A stretch of 64,000 nucleotides of DNA from CADEDV01 sp964596345 (GCA_964596345.1 CAZQSZ010000002.1:744001-808000), one strand, 5' to 3'. Shown: positions 9,788-19,001, numbered from the stretch's first letter. A program made the numbers and translations. Notes: generated by a model not told the origin, from the sequence alone.

Positions 9788-11347
9788 TTATTCTTCGTAG
9801 GTAATCACCGCTACGTAAGGCTTTGACAGAATATTGGCAGAATTGAATAATTGATTTTCAATTTGCACAGTGGTGGTGGTTATTCTTATATTGAATTCAT
9901 AACCCGGATAAATAGCGTCCTTAAAAGAAGGGGGCACCATCCCAAGGAATGTGCTTTTAACAAATACAGTAACTGAAAGTATTTTCGAATAATCAAGGCC
10001 ATGCTCAAAGTAAGCAGTCCTTTCTGACACTTCAGCAGGAGCTGTTACACCTGTTACTTTTTTCATTTTAATAGCAGGGGCATCACTGCCCAGTTTGGTA
10101 TACCCGTTTACTTCAAGTTTAGCTGCTGGCGTGGCTGTTCCAATACCAACTTTACCATCGTTAGTATTCATTGTTAGTCCCCAACCGCTGCCGCTGCCCC
10201 AAAAGCCTGTAGTGTTATCAGTTTGCATGCCTACAAAAGATGCAAGACTGTTGTTGGCATTGTTATTAAAGTAAATACCGGCGGAAGTATTATTATCACC
10301 GCCGCTGCGTATGCGTATGCGGTCTTTCAGGTCAAGCCGGAATTGCGGATCGGCCACTCCAATACCCATGTACCCGTTCCCTTTCATCCGCATCAGTTCA
10401 TTCGATGCACTGGTGCTGGTTCCTGCATAAAATACATGATCATCGCCCGTGGTGGCGGTTTGATAGCGCAGTACAGAGGAGGTAACACCAAAACCATAAA
10501 ACTGGTGATCGTTATTACCTGTTTCATACAAAACAATTTTCCGGTTCTTAATATCATTGGAAAATTGCAGTGGTGCATTCGGGCTGGTATTACTGATGCC
10601 CACATTACCGGTTTGTGTATTCATGGTGAGCCCCCATACATTACTGCTGCCCCAAAGTCCCACTGTATTGTCTGACTGCATACCAATGAATGAAGCCACA
10701 TTTGTATTATTCAGGTTGTTAAGAAAGATGCCGGGAGAACTGTTCGCATCGCCGCCACTGCGCAGACGCATACGGTCTTTTACATCCAGCCGGTAAACAG
10801 GATCGTTTACACCAATGCCCAAAAAGCCATTTCCCTTCAGCCGCATATTTTCGGTAAAGCTGCTGCTTTTGCCATAGCCAAAAATGATATCGCTGGTATT
10901 GTGCGGTGTGGTGATCTGCAGGGTGGCACTGCCAACTCCCATTCCATAATAGCTGCCATTGTCATCGCGATAGAGAGAAATTTTATCGCCCGCAAAGTTG
11001 TCAAAATAAAGCGGGTAATCCGGTAAGCTGTTTCCAATACCCACCCGTCCGTTATTCCCATTCATAGTAAGTGCCCAGCCAGCACCTGTATTACCAAAAA
11101 AACCAATGGTGCTGTCGTTGGCCATGCCCATAAAAGCTTTATTAGTGGCAGAGTCTGTATCCGTACCGGCCAGCCATAAACCGGCGGAAGAAAAATTATT
11201 GCCGCCCCCCCGTATACGCAGGCGTCCGCTCATATCCAGTTTATACTGCGGATTGGTATTGCCGATGCCTACGTTTTGCGCCGCAATAAATACCGGCGTA
11301 AAAACGGCTAGTTGTATAATGAAGCAAAGCAAGACTCTTCTTTTCAT
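9788..11347 (-). CDS. Secreted repeat protein of the VGIG-x-TP (tail-fibre-like) type
   Basis: 519 aa from ATG 11347 (MKRRVLLCFIIQLAVFTPVFIAAQ signal peptide); the track's earlier in-frame start adds only MYPNKND. The body is about three copies of a ~150-residue unit: NVGIGNTNPQYKLDMSGRLRIRGGG, VNDPVYRLDVKDRMRLRSGGD and VADPQFRLDLKDRIRIRSGGD each open a unit that also holds a GMxxDxTxGxxG and WxLTMN segment. The end (KVGIGTATPAAKLEVNGYTKLG) leads to a ~90-residue terminal domain. Such VGIG-TP repeats are common in Bacteroidota surface or fibre-like proteins; role unknown. First gene of the operon, with an operator-like site upstream. Confidence 0.72.
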   Translation of the reverse strand: MKRRVLLCFIIQLAVFTPVFIAAQNVGIGNTNPQYKLDMSGRLRIRGGGNNFSSAGLWLAGTDTDSATNKAFMGMANDSTIGFFGNTGAGWALTMNGNNGRVGIGNSLPDYPLYFDNFAGDKISLYRDDNGSYYGMGVGSATLQITTPHNTSDIIFGYGKSSSFTENMRLKGNGFLGIGVNDPVYRLDVKDRMRLRSGGDANSSPGIFLNNLNNTNVASFIGMQSDNTVGLWGSSNVWGLTMNTQTGNVGISNTSPNAPLQFSNDIKNRKIVLYETGNNDHQFYGFGVTSSVLRYQTATTGDDHVFYAGTSTSASNELMRMKGNGYMGIGVADPQFRLDLKDRIRIRSGGDNNTSAGIYFNNNANNSLASFVGMQTDNTTGFWGSGSGWGLTMNTNDGKVGIGTATPAAKLEVNGYTKLGSDAPAIKMKKVTGVTAPAEVSERTAYFEHGLDYSKILSVTVFVKSTFLGMVPPSFKDAIYPGYEFNIRITTTTVQIENQLFNSANILSKPYVAVITYEE

Positions 11348-11395
11348 ATCGTTTTTGTTAGGGTACAAAAATTCATTTTTTTAATACAGGTTACC

Positions 11396-11437
11396 ATCCC
11401 CTGAACCCCTGTTTTTGGTATCCCCCGAACAAGGGAT
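11396..11437. promoter_or_regulatory. Putative operator pair between divergent fibre-like operon and sensor kinase
   Basis: ATCCCCCGAACAAGGGAT at 11420-11437 is an 18-bp variant of the palindrome found at eight other sites. A weaker half-matching copy, ATCCCCTGAACCCCTG, sits at 11396-11411. The strong copy ends 66 nt before the GTG of the 11503 kinase and starts 73 nt before the ATG at 11347. The binding factor is inferred, not shown. Confidence 0.45.
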
Positions 11438-11502
11438 TTTACCAGAAAACTTGGAAATGTACAGGTACAAAGGCTATTTTTATAAGTATAATAATTCTTG
11501 AA

Positions 11503-13437
11503 GTGAAAGGACTGTTATTAGTAGTACTTATTTTAATGTCGCAAAAGGCGGTTGCTCAAAACGACAGCCTTAGAAATAGTCTTCGGTTGTTGATTGCACA
11601 AAAGCCGGATGACAGCATCAAAGTATTTACTTATTACCAGTATGGTGAAACCTTTGAAACCGAAAACCCTGACAGTGCGTTCATTTACTATAAAAAAGGG
11701 AAAGATCTTTCTGAAAAGTTGAATTTCAGGAAGGGACTGTCAACCTATGTCAGCTATTCAATTGTTATCCTCAACAACCAGGGTAAGTTTCGTGAAGCAT
11801 TACAGCTCTGTCTGGACCTGCTTGAAGTATTAGGAAAAGGAGGGAGTAAAAATGATATGGCTGCAGCATATATCAACACCGGTAGCGAGTGGCAGTACCT
11901 GTCTGACCTTGAAACTGCGGCTGATTACTACCTGAAAGCAGCTAAATTAGCTGAGGAAACCGGGAATGATAAATTCCAGCGGGTGGCGAATAATAACCTG
12001 GCCTCTGTTTTTAATTCTCTCCAGCAATACGATAAAGGAAAACAGTATGCTGAAAAGTCGTTGCTGATTGCTCAAAAAATGAAAGATGATTATGCAATAG
12101 CTTCCTCCACCATCAATATTGCTACTTCAGATTTCTTCCTGAAGCTTTATGAAGAATCACTGCAGCATTTCAAACAGGTGGAATTGCTGGGAAAAAAAAT
12201 GGAGGATGAAATAGTAATAATGGATGGGTGGCTGGGGATGGCGGATAATTACAAGGAATCAAAAGACTATCAGCAAGCAGAAATATATTACCGGAATGTA
12301 ATGCAAACTGCCGGCCGGATCGATGCTCCTGAGTACAAAATGTACGGGTATATGGGTATATCTGACCTGCTGCTCAGAGCAAAAAAGTATGCCATAGCTC
12401 AGCCGTTTATCGAGGAAGGGATCATACTGGCTCAACAACTGGGAACTAAGATCGAACTCAAAGATCTTTATCTCAGGGCCACCGAACTACATGAGGCAAC
12501 CGGAAATGCTGCGGCAGCATTACAATGGCATAAAAAATTTGTTGCGCTGAATGATTCCATACTGAATGAAAAAAATACAGCCAGTATCAACGGGATGGAA
12601 ATTAAGTATGCGACTGCAAAGAAGGAACAGCAATTGGCTTTACAGGAAGCCACCATCCGCCAAAAAAGCACACTGAATTATATTTTACTTGCAGGGGTGG
12701 CCGCTTTGTTGCTGATCTCTTTTCTTTCGTACCGGACGTACCAGCAAAAAAGAAAATTACAGGAACAGAAAATATCAGAACTGGAAAAGGAAAAATTATT
12801 ATTAGCCACACAATCACTTTTAAAAGGCCAGGAAGATGAAAGAAGCCGGTTGGCAAAAGATCTTCACGATGGTCTTGGCGGATTGCTCAGTGGCGTTAAA
12901 CTTCAACTGGGAGCTATGAAAGGAAATTTAATTTTATCAGAAGAGCATGGGCGCATATTTAATAATGCACTGGGCAAGTTGGACGAATCCATCAGTGAAA
13001 TGCGCCGGGTGGCCCATAATATGATGCCGGAAGCTTTAATGAAGTTAGGATTGCAACAGGCCCTGCAGGATTATTGTGACGGACTCTCAGCATCACAATC
13101 ATTTACGATTAATGGTGAATTTCACGGGCTGGAAAAAAGATTGGAACCTTCCACTGAAGTGGTAGTGTACCGTATTGTACAGGAATTGCTGAATAATGCG
13201 GTAAAACATTCCGGGGCATCAGTGATCCTGGCGCAGGTAATGCGACAAGACAATAGTTTAACCATAACCGTGGAGGATAATGGCCGGGGTTTTGAAAAGG
13301 AAACTATATTACAGGGGGCTGGTTTAAAAAATATCCGGTCAAGGGTAGATTACCTGAAAGGTCAGCTGGATATTCAAACAGCTCCGGGTAAAGGAACATC
13401 TGTTCATATTGATTGTATAATTGAAGAAAATGAATAA
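11503..13437 (+). CDS. TPR-containing sensor histidine kinase (HisKA_3 type)
   Basis: Membrane sensor kinase, 644 aa. A signal peptide (MKGLLLVVLILMSQKAVAQ) is followed by ~350 residues of TPR helices predicted to lie outside the cytoplasm, one membrane segment (YILLAGVAALLLISFLSY, ~residues 390-407), a short coiled coil, then the HisKA_3 dimerisation helix with KDLHDGLGG (phospho-acceptor His455) and a HATPase_c domain (ELLNNAVKHSG N-box, DNGRGF G1 box, GAGLKNIRSRV). The GTG start gives a good signal peptide. The response-regulator gene overlaps it by 8 nt, so the two are probably translationally coupled. Close paralogues are at 15567 and 42847. Confidence 0.9.
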   Translation: MKGLLLVVLILMSQKAVAQNDSLRNSLRLLIAQKPDDSIKVFTYYQYGETFETENPDSAFIYYKKGKDLSEKLNFRKGLSTYVSYSIVILNNQGKFREALQLCLDLLEVLGKGGSKNDMAAAYINTGSEWQYLSDLETAADYYLKAAKLAEETGNDKFQRVANNNLASVFNSLQQYDKGKQYAEKSLLIAQKMKDDYAIASSTINIATSDFFLKLYEESLQHFKQVELLGKKMEDEIVIMDGWLGMADNYKESKDYQQAEIYYRNVMQTAGRIDAPEYKMYGYMGISDLLLRAKKYAIAQPFIEEGIILAQQLGTKIELKDLYLRATELHEATGNAAAALQWHKKFVALNDSILNEKNTASINGMEIKYATAKKEQQLALQEATIRQKSTLNYILLAGVAALLLISFLSYRTYQQKRKLQEQKISELEKEKLLLATQSLLKGQEDERSRLAKDLHDGLGGLLSGVKLQLGAMKGNLILSEEHGRIFNNALGKLDESISEMRRVAHNMMPEALMKLGLQQALQDYCDGLSASQSFTINGEFHGLEKRLEPSTEVVVYRIVQELLNNAVKHSGASVILAQVMRQDNSLTITVEDNGRGFEKETILQGAGLKNIRSRVDYLKGQLDIQTAPGKGTSVHIDCIIEENE

Positions 13438-14053
13438 GATCAAAGTATTGGTGGTGGATGACCACCCGATGGTGCTGGAAGGTATGCGTTCCATGCTGCT
13501 GCAAATCAGTTTCGTTGAAATAACAGGTACTGCGCCGAATGCATATGAAGCTGTTGAACAGATAAAAGTAAATAGCCCCGATATCGTCATAACAGATATC
13601 AATATGCCTGAAGTCAGCGGTATTGAGCTGACAGTAAAGATCAGGAAAGAATTTCCGGCTGTCAGGGTAGTGGCGATGAGTACTTTTAAGGAGCGAAGTT
13701 ATATCTCCCAGATGATACAAAGCGGGGCTTCGGGTTATTTGGTAAAAAGTGCATCAAAAGAAGAAATTGAAGAAGCTATACTGAGTGTATTTGAAGGCAA
13801 ATTGTATATGAGCCTTGATATTAATTTATCAGCAGCAGATAAAGCGGAATTAAATGCTGTGCCGGTCCTCAGCAGCCGTGAAAAAGAAGTACTCCAGTTA
13901 ATTGCCGATGGGTTTACTAATCCCCAGATTGCAACAAAACTGTTTATCAGCCTGCATACTGTTGACAGCCATCGAAAGAACCTGCTGACCAAATTTGCTG
14001 TAAATAATACAGCCAGTTTGATCAAACTGGCTGCAAAACATAACATGGTATAG
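13430..14053 (+). CDS. LuxR/NarL-type response regulator
   Basis: 207 aa cytoplasmic transcription factor, partner of the kinase encoded just upstream. The receiver domain has VVDDHPMV acidic residues, phospho-acceptor Asp56 (VITDINMP), the conserved Thr/Ser region and Lys (YLVKS). The LuxR HTH (LSSREKEVLQLIADGFTNPQIATKLFISLHTVDSHRKNLLTKF) is at the C-terminus. I start at ATG 13430 and not at the TTG at 13421. Its recognition helix is close to that of the 17523-18137 regulator (both end in D-[ST]-HRKNLL-x-KF), so the two could bind similar sites. Confidence 0.93.
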   Translation: MNKIKVLVVDDHPMVLEGMRSMLLQISFVEITGTAPNAYEAVEQIKVNSPDIVITDINMPEVSGIELTVKIRKEFPAVRVVAMSTFKERSYISQMIQSGASGYLVKSASKEEIEEAILSVFEGKLYMSLDINLSAADKAELNAVPVLSSREKEVLQLIADGFTNPQIATKLFISLHTVDSHRKNLLTKFAVNNTASLIKLAAKHNMV

Positions 14054-14063
14054 TTTCTGTCTC

Positions 14064-15389
14064 TTATAAGCAACTATCTTTTTTCCAGGTCAGTGTCACA
14101 CGGCATCCCCCTTTCAGGGCAGGTAGCACATTCCATTTAAACCCTAATGGGGTATGAACGCCCAGTAGTTTGGCCTTTGCGAAACTAATCCCTTTATTAA
14201 TATTGATCTGGCTGACCGGTACCTGTACGGATGCCACCGGGTTATTTTCAGCAGGGATCAGGGAATGATTCTGAATAGCTACTAATGTTTCTGTATTATT
14301 TGTAAGGGGAATACCTATTTGCTTCCACCAGGTAACTGTTTTATTATCCATCCTGCCAAATTGCATTTTAAATTCTATCCTGTCGCTGGCCACCACTCCG
14401 TATTCAACCACGAAGTCAACCATATCGCAATCATCCCCGGTTCTCAGCGTTCCGGTAGCGTTAGAGGGGGTTGGAGGAAAGGGATAGATCAAACGGGCAT
14501 ATTGTTTATCTGTAGGAGAAAAGTCAGTATTCATGGGCATGGCACTTCCGTCAGTAGTTAATTCGGAAGGAAAAGAGTAATGCATGATTGAGAAACGGTC
14601 ATACGCAGAGAAGTTGGTACTGGTGCGGGAATATTTATTGAACAGGTTGATATCAACTTCCGCCCTGCTCCATTTATTAGGTTCCCCTGCGAAATAGGCA
14701 TATACCTTTTCCCTGTCCCAAGCTATATTAGCCGCTGGCGACTGGTGTTCATGAATGAAACCAAGGGCATGCCCAAATTCATGTTCCACCACTCTTCTGA
14801 ATTCATCATCGGGTGTACGATCAGTTAACCAGCCCAAATTCATCGTAAATGCGCCGAAAGGATTGAAGAGAATGTCTTTTCCCACCATCGACCAGCTTTT
14901 ACCATTATTAACAAAACTCACTTTTATCTGTGCGGCGTTAATTGTATTTACAAATTGAAATTTAATATTAGCATGGTTTTCCCATTGCTGTGCAAAAAAG
15001 CGGACCCTGCTCCTGATAAATTCAGTGCTGCCGGCCGGGTCAAGAAAAACTGTCAATGTCTGACCGGGATTCCACATTTTATTTGTTTCGCCGGCAAGAG
15101 GCTGGCGGGTGACACCCACTTGCGACACACTGCCATCACTATTAATCCTGGGAGGAACTTTTACGGCTGAAAAATCCCGTGCAGGAAGGTTGCCTGCGGG
15201 AGAAATAATATCAGTACAGATTTTAACAGTACTAAAATCATAACTTGTTTTTACCGGAATAGTTTTAATAGTTTGTATGACGGCAGGGTTGGTTTCTTTT
15301 ATCCTTTTATTTGCCTGGATTACACCTGGCTGTGCTGATGCAAGCAATGCAGAAAAAAAGGCTGCGGTAAGAAGGGATCTCTTTTTCAT
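14064..15389 (-). CDS. Secreted astacin-like zinc metalloprotease
   Basis: 441 aa; ATG 15389 gives the signal peptide MKKRSLLTAAFFSALLASAQ, whereas the longer reading from 15452 would bury it behind 21 residues and run into the operator site. Catalytic motif HEFGHALGFIHE at residues 203-214 and Met-turn SIMHY define the M12A/astacin-type zinc site. The C-terminal ~170 residues (LRTGDDCD...GGCRVTLTWKKDSCL) match the end of the 4878-6521 product; the N-terminal lipocalin-like domain of that paralogue is absent. It converges on the response regulator at 14053 (10 nt gap) and is divergent from the kinase at 15567. Confidence 0.87.
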   Translation of the reverse strand: MKKRSLLTAAFFSALLASAQPGVIQANKRIKETNPAVIQTIKTIPVKTSYDFSTVKICTDIISPAGNLPARDFSAVKVPPRINSDGSVSQVGVTRQPLAGETNKMWNPGQTLTVFLDPAGSTEFIRSRVRFFAQQWENHANIKFQFVNTINAAQIKVSFVNNGKSWSMVGKDILFNPFGAFTMNLGWLTDRTPDDEFRRVVEHEFGHALGFIHEHQSPAANIAWDREKVYAYFAGEPNKWSRAEVDINLFNKYSRTSTNFSAYDRFSIMHYSFPSELTTDGSAMPMNTDFSPTDKQYARLIYPFPPTPSNATGTLRTGDDCDMVDFVVEYGVVASDRIEFKMQFGRMDNKTVTWWKQIGIPLTNNTETLVAIQNHSLIPAENNPVASVQVPVSQININKGISFAKAKLLGVHTPLGFKWNVLPALKGGCRVTLTWKKDSCL

Positions 15390-15451
15390 GATTAAGTTTT
15401 TAGTGAATGATTTTGATACCATAAAAATGAGTGTTGATCCGGGCTGCAGCA

Positions 15452-15469
15452 ATCCCTTAAAAACAGGAT
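15452..15469. promoter_or_regulatory. Putative operator, astacin-proximal copy
   Basis: ATCCCTTAAAAACAGGAT, identical over all 18 bases to the site at 30564 and a 2-mismatch relative of the perfect palindrome at 42731. It begins 63 nt upstream of the astacin-like start at 15389. Identity at unlinked places in non-coding DNA supports a protein-binding site; the factor is inferred to be one of the LuxR-type regulators. Confidence 0.55.
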
Positions 15470-15488
15470 ATACAAGAAATAGGATAAA

Positions 15489-15506
15489 ATCATGGAAAAA
15501 GGGGAG
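15489..15506. promoter_or_regulatory. Putative operator, kinase-proximal copy
   Basis: ATCATGGAAAAAGGGGAG; 17 of 18 bases match the site at 42769, which holds the same position in front of another kinase gene. In both places the site ends exactly 61 nt before the kinase ATG. Relative to the copy at 15452 the left arm is degenerate while the A-run and G-run are kept. Confidence 0.5.
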
Positions 15507-15566
15507 AGGTTGTTGCCATGATCAGGCCGTATTTTGTTATCTGCCGGTAATCTTTTATTTTACTGT

Positions 15567-17522
15567 ATGAGAAAATTCTGCTTTTTAGTGGTACTGCTTT
15601 TACTTTTTGGCTCTCCTGCTTTTACGCAGCAGTCAGAAACAGACAGCCTCAGAGCAGTTCTTTACAAATCCGGAGATGATACAACAAAAGCATTATTGTA
15701 CTATCAGTATGGTAAGTTATTCGAGACCGATAATCCCGATACAGCTGTTTATTATTACAATAAGGCCTATGAGCTTTCTAAAAAATTAACTTTTAAAAAA
15801 GGCCAGGCTGCTTATGCCAGTCATTATATCGTAATCCTGAATAACCAGGGGAAATTCCGGGAGGCACTTGCCCTGTGTAAAGAAGCACTTTCCTTATATG
15901 AGGAAATAGGCAATAAGAGAGATCTGTCGGTTGCTTATCTCAATTATGGAAGTGAATGGCAATATCTGTCCGATTTCCAGGTGGCAGCAGAGAATTATTT
16001 GAAAGCGAAAAAGCTGGCGGAAGAAGTTGGAGATAAGCGGCTGCAGCGGATCACTAATAATAATCTAGCCTCTATATTTATTAATATGGGCGACTATCAA
16101 AAAGGAAAGGAATATGCGGAGAAATCATTATTGCTGGCCAAAGAATTAAAGAATGACTATGCTATTTCGTCCTCCACTTTTAATATAGCCACTGCGGAAC
16201 TCTATCTTAAAGATTATGATAAGGCCCTTGCCAGGTATAGGGAAATTGAGCAAATTGGTAAGGCTACCGATGATTATATAGTGATGCTGGATGGATGGCA
16301 GGGTATTGCCGATACCTACAGTGCTTTAAACCAGTCTGGCAAGGCAGAACAATACTACAAGCAGGTGATTTCTCTTTCAAAGGAGAAGTCGGCTCCTGAG
16401 TACGAGATGTATGCATACATGGGAATTACCGATCTCTACCTGAAAACAAAGCAATATAACCTGGCACAGGAATCTGTGCAATCAGGTATAAAACTGGCCG
16501 TGGAACTCGGCTCCAAATATGAGTTGAAAGATCTCTACTTTAAAGCCTCTGATCTTGCGGAGAAAACTGGTGATTTGCATGCCGCATTGGATTTCCGGAA
16601 GAAATTTGAGTTGCTGAGCGACTCGGTTTTGAATGAGAAGAACCGTTCCACTATTACCCTGGTGGAAGCTAAATATGAATCAGAGAAGAAAGAAAACCAG
16701 ATCAAAGAACTGGAAGTGGAGCGGCAATTACAAAAGCTGACGATCCGCCAGAAGAATACACTTAACTATATTCTTATTGGGGCTGCAGCAACTTTACTGG
16801 TTATTTCACTACTTTCTTACCGGAACTATATACAAAAGCAGAAAATTCAGCAACAGCGTATCTCCGAACTTGAAACCGAGAAACAGCTGATGGCTGCCGA
16901 AGCAGTTTTAAAGGGAGAAGAACAAGAACGGACACGCCTGGCAAAGGATCTTCACGACGGGTTAGGGGGAATGTTGTCGGGGATCAAGTACTCATTTCAA
17001 ACAATGAAAGGGAGCCTGGTTATGACCCCTGGAAATGCACAGGCTTTCGAAAGAGGGATGGATATGCTGGACAGCTCTATCAGGGAAATGAGAAGAGTGG
17101 CGCACAATATGATGCCGGAGGCACTGGTGAAATTTGGTCTGGATACCGCATTGAAGGATTTCTGTAACGATATTAACCAGTCCGGTGCTTTGCAGGTTAA
17201 TTACCAGTCGATCGGGATGGAAGAGGCGAAAGTGGAGCATACAACAGCGATCACTATTTACAGGATCGTCCAGGAGCTGATCAATAATACCATGAAGCAT
17301 GCGGCTGCTAAAACGGCGATTGTCCAGGTTAGTAAAACAAATGAAGTGATAACGATTACTGTGGAGGATGATGGAGTGGGATTTAATCGGGTACTTTTGC
17401 AGCAGGCGAAAGGGATCGGCTGGAGCAATATCCAGAGCCGGCTGGAATACCTGAAGGGAAAACTGGATATACAGTCGGAGCCAGGTAAAGGCACATCTGT
17501 TCACATTGAATTAAATATATAA
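15567..17522 (+). CDS. TPR-containing sensor histidine kinase (HisKA_3 type)
   Basis: 651 aa, same design as the 11503 kinase: signal peptide (MRKFCFLVVLLLLFGSPAFTQ), TPR sensor region, one membrane helix (YILIGAAATLLVISLLSY), KDLHDGLGGMLSG with phospho-acceptor His463, and a HATPase_c domain (ELINNTMKHAA, DDGVGF, GIGWSNIQSRL). ATG 15567 is chosen over the TTG at 15534 because it begins the signal peptide. The cytoplasmic part is very close to that of the 42847 kinase, pointing to recent duplication. The response-regulator ATG follows immediately after its stop codon. Confidence 0.92.
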   Translation: MRKFCFLVVLLLLFGSPAFTQQSETDSLRAVLYKSGDDTTKALLYYQYGKLFETDNPDTAVYYYNKAYELSKKLTFKKGQAAYASHYIVILNNQGKFREALALCKEALSLYEEIGNKRDLSVAYLNYGSEWQYLSDFQVAAENYLKAKKLAEEVGDKRLQRITNNNLASIFINMGDYQKGKEYAEKSLLLAKELKNDYAISSSTFNIATAELYLKDYDKALARYREIEQIGKATDDYIVMLDGWQGIADTYSALNQSGKAEQYYKQVISLSKEKSAPEYEMYAYMGITDLYLKTKQYNLAQESVQSGIKLAVELGSKYELKDLYFKASDLAEKTGDLHAALDFRKKFELLSDSVLNEKNRSTITLVEAKYESEKKENQIKELEVERQLQKLTIRQKNTLNYILIGAAATLLVISLLSYRNYIQKQKIQQQRISELETEKQLMAAEAVLKGEEQERTRLAKDLHDGLGGMLSGIKYSFQTMKGSLVMTPGNAQAFERGMDMLDSSIREMRRVAHNMMPEALVKFGLDTALKDFCNDINQSGALQVNYQSIGMEEAKVEHTTAITIYRIVQELINNTMKHAAAKTAIVQVSKTNEVITITVEDDGVGFNRVLLQQAKGIGWSNIQSRLEYLKGKLDIQSEPGKGTSVHIELNI

Positions 17523-18137
17523 ATGGCAACAAAAGTTTTTATCGTGGATGACCATTACATGGTAGTGGAAGGTATCCGTTCATTATTGCAGAATGAAAAG
17601 GGAATTGAATGGACCGGTCATGCTATGAATGCTGCTTCCTGCCTGGCTTTTTTGCAGCGGCAGTTACCGGATATTATCCTGATGGATATCAACCTGCCGG
17701 ATAAAAGCGGTATTGACCTTTGCAGGGAAGTAAAGGAAAAATATCCCTCCGTATTCATTATTGGCCTCAGCACATTCAACCAGCAAAGTTTTATTCAAAA
17801 GATGATGGATAGCGGGGCTTCCGGTTATGTACTGAAGAATGCAACGCAGGAGGAACTGATGGAAGCGATCAGTGTGGTCATTAAAGGGAAGATCTATTTT
17901 AGTGATGAAGCTTCCCAGGTATTAACTAAAACAGACGCTAATCCCATCCTGCTCACCCGGCGGGAAAAGGAAGTATTGGAGCTGATCGCCGAAGGGCTGA
18001 CCAATAATGAGATCGCACAAAAATTATTTGTAAGCCCTACCACTATTGATACACATCGTAAAAACCTGCTGGCCAAGTTTGGTGTCCGGAATACAGCATC
18101 ACTGATCAGGGATGCTACGAAACTTCAGTTCATATAA
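17523..18137 (+). CDS. LuxR/NarL-type response regulator
   Basis: 204 aa partner of the kinase ending at 17522 (no gap). Receiver domain with VDDHYMV, phospho-acceptor Asp55 (ILMDINLP), and YVLKN lysine; LuxR-type HTH (LTRREKEVLELIAEGLTNNEIAQKLFVSPTTIDTHRKNLLAKF). It is a likely reader of the 18-bp sites in the flanking promoters, as is its paralogue at 13430. The DNA-binding helix differs clearly from that of the regulator at 37595. Confidence 0.93.
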   Translation: MATKVFIVDDHYMVVEGIRSLLQNEKGIEWTGHAMNAASCLAFLQRQLPDIILMDINLPDKSGIDLCREVKEKYPSVFIIGLSTFNQQSFIQKMMDSGASGYVLKNATQEELMEAISVVIKGKIYFSDEASQVLTKTDANPILLTRREKEVLELIAEGLTNNEIAQKLFVSPTTIDTHRKNLLAKFGVRNTASLIRDATKLQFI

Positions 18138-18149
18138 ATTGAAACCTGT

Positions 18150-18953
18150 TTATTGAGGTTTATAATAGGTTGTTTTGATCTCAGGTATCAGTGCAGATAA
18201 TTTTTTGATCCTGGTTTCATCAGAAGGGTGGGTGGATAAGAACTGCGGTACCTTAGTCCCTTTGTTAATTGCGGCCATTCGTTGCCAGAAGGGTACAGCT
18301 TCCTCAGGATTATAACCGGCCATACTCATAAATATTAACCCCAGTTTATCCGCTTCACTTTCCTGCATCCGGCTGTTGGGCAGGGCTAAGGCAAGGTTGG
18401 AACCGATCATATACAGGCCTAAGAATAGCAATTGTGTTTCCTGTTTCTTTTCTTTCAATGCTTCTTCCAGCACCAGGCCACCCAAGTTGATCAATAATCC
18501 TTCACTCATGCGTTCATTGCCATGCCGGGCAATGGCATGTGCAATTTCATGTCCCATCACAACCGCTAAACCTTCTTCCGTTTGAGAAACCGGCAAAAGG
18601 CCGGTATATACCACCACTTTACCTCCCGGCATACACCAGGCATTTACAATATTCTCTTCAATGGTATTATACTCCCATTTGAAATTCTTCAGATCCTTGC
18701 TCATATTGTTCTGCTGCATGTAAGTTTCTACGGCCTGTTGTATCCTGCTGCCTACTTTACTCACCAGCTGAGCCCTTGTATCTTGTTGTGAAAGGGTGGG
18801 GCTGGTTTTCACCACCGAGTCATATTGTGAAAAAGCCATGGCCTGTATCATCGAGTTGGGTACCAGGTTAAGCTGTTTGCGGCCTGTTACCGGAACTGTT
18901 TTGCAGGAGTGTAGTATAACCAGGAGCAGTGCGGCAAAAGCAATACTTTTCAT
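18150..18953 (-). CDS. M48-family zinc metalloprotease lipoprotein
   Basis: 267 aa cell-envelope protease of the BepA/LoiP (Ste24-like) type. The signal ends in LHSC, a lipobox with Cys17 as the lipid-modified residue. The zinc/catalytic motif HEIAH is at residues 135-139 and the third ligand lies in ESEAD near 198. TVPVTGRKQLNLV just after the Cys is usual in this family. It converges on the response regulator ending at 18137 and is divergent from the sheath-like gene at 19074, with an operator-like site in between. In other bacteria such proteases act on misassembled outer-membrane proteins; the substrate here is unknown. Confidence 0.9.
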   Translation of the reverse strand: MKSIAFAALLLVILHSCKTVPVTGRKQLNLVPNSMIQAMAFSQYDSVVKTSPTLSQQDTRAQLVSKVGSRIQQAVETYMQQNNMSKDLKNFKWEYNTIEENIVNAWCMPGGKVVVYTGLLPVSQTEEGLAVVMGHEIAHAIARHGNERMSEGLLINLGGLVLEEALKEKKQETQLLFLGLYMIGSNLALALPNSRMQESEADKLGLIFMSMAGYNPEEAVPFWQRMAAINKGTKVPQFLSTHPSDETRIKKLSALIPEIKTTYYKPQ

Positions 18954-19001
18954 CGTAAACTATTTAGAGGATAAAAGTAGATGCAGCAGGCAGCCGGCAC
19001 A

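Noticed and set aside
15493..15522. A short open frame beginning at ATG within the kinase-proximal operator (MEKGERLLP then stop), with a similar ATG at 42772 in frame with the kinase there, as a leader peptide or earlier start.
   Set aside because: The sites at 19002 and 37561 share the A-run/G-run but have no ATG, the two frames diverge after five codons, and the kinase signal peptides begin at the later ATGs. A DNA-binding site explains the conservation better.
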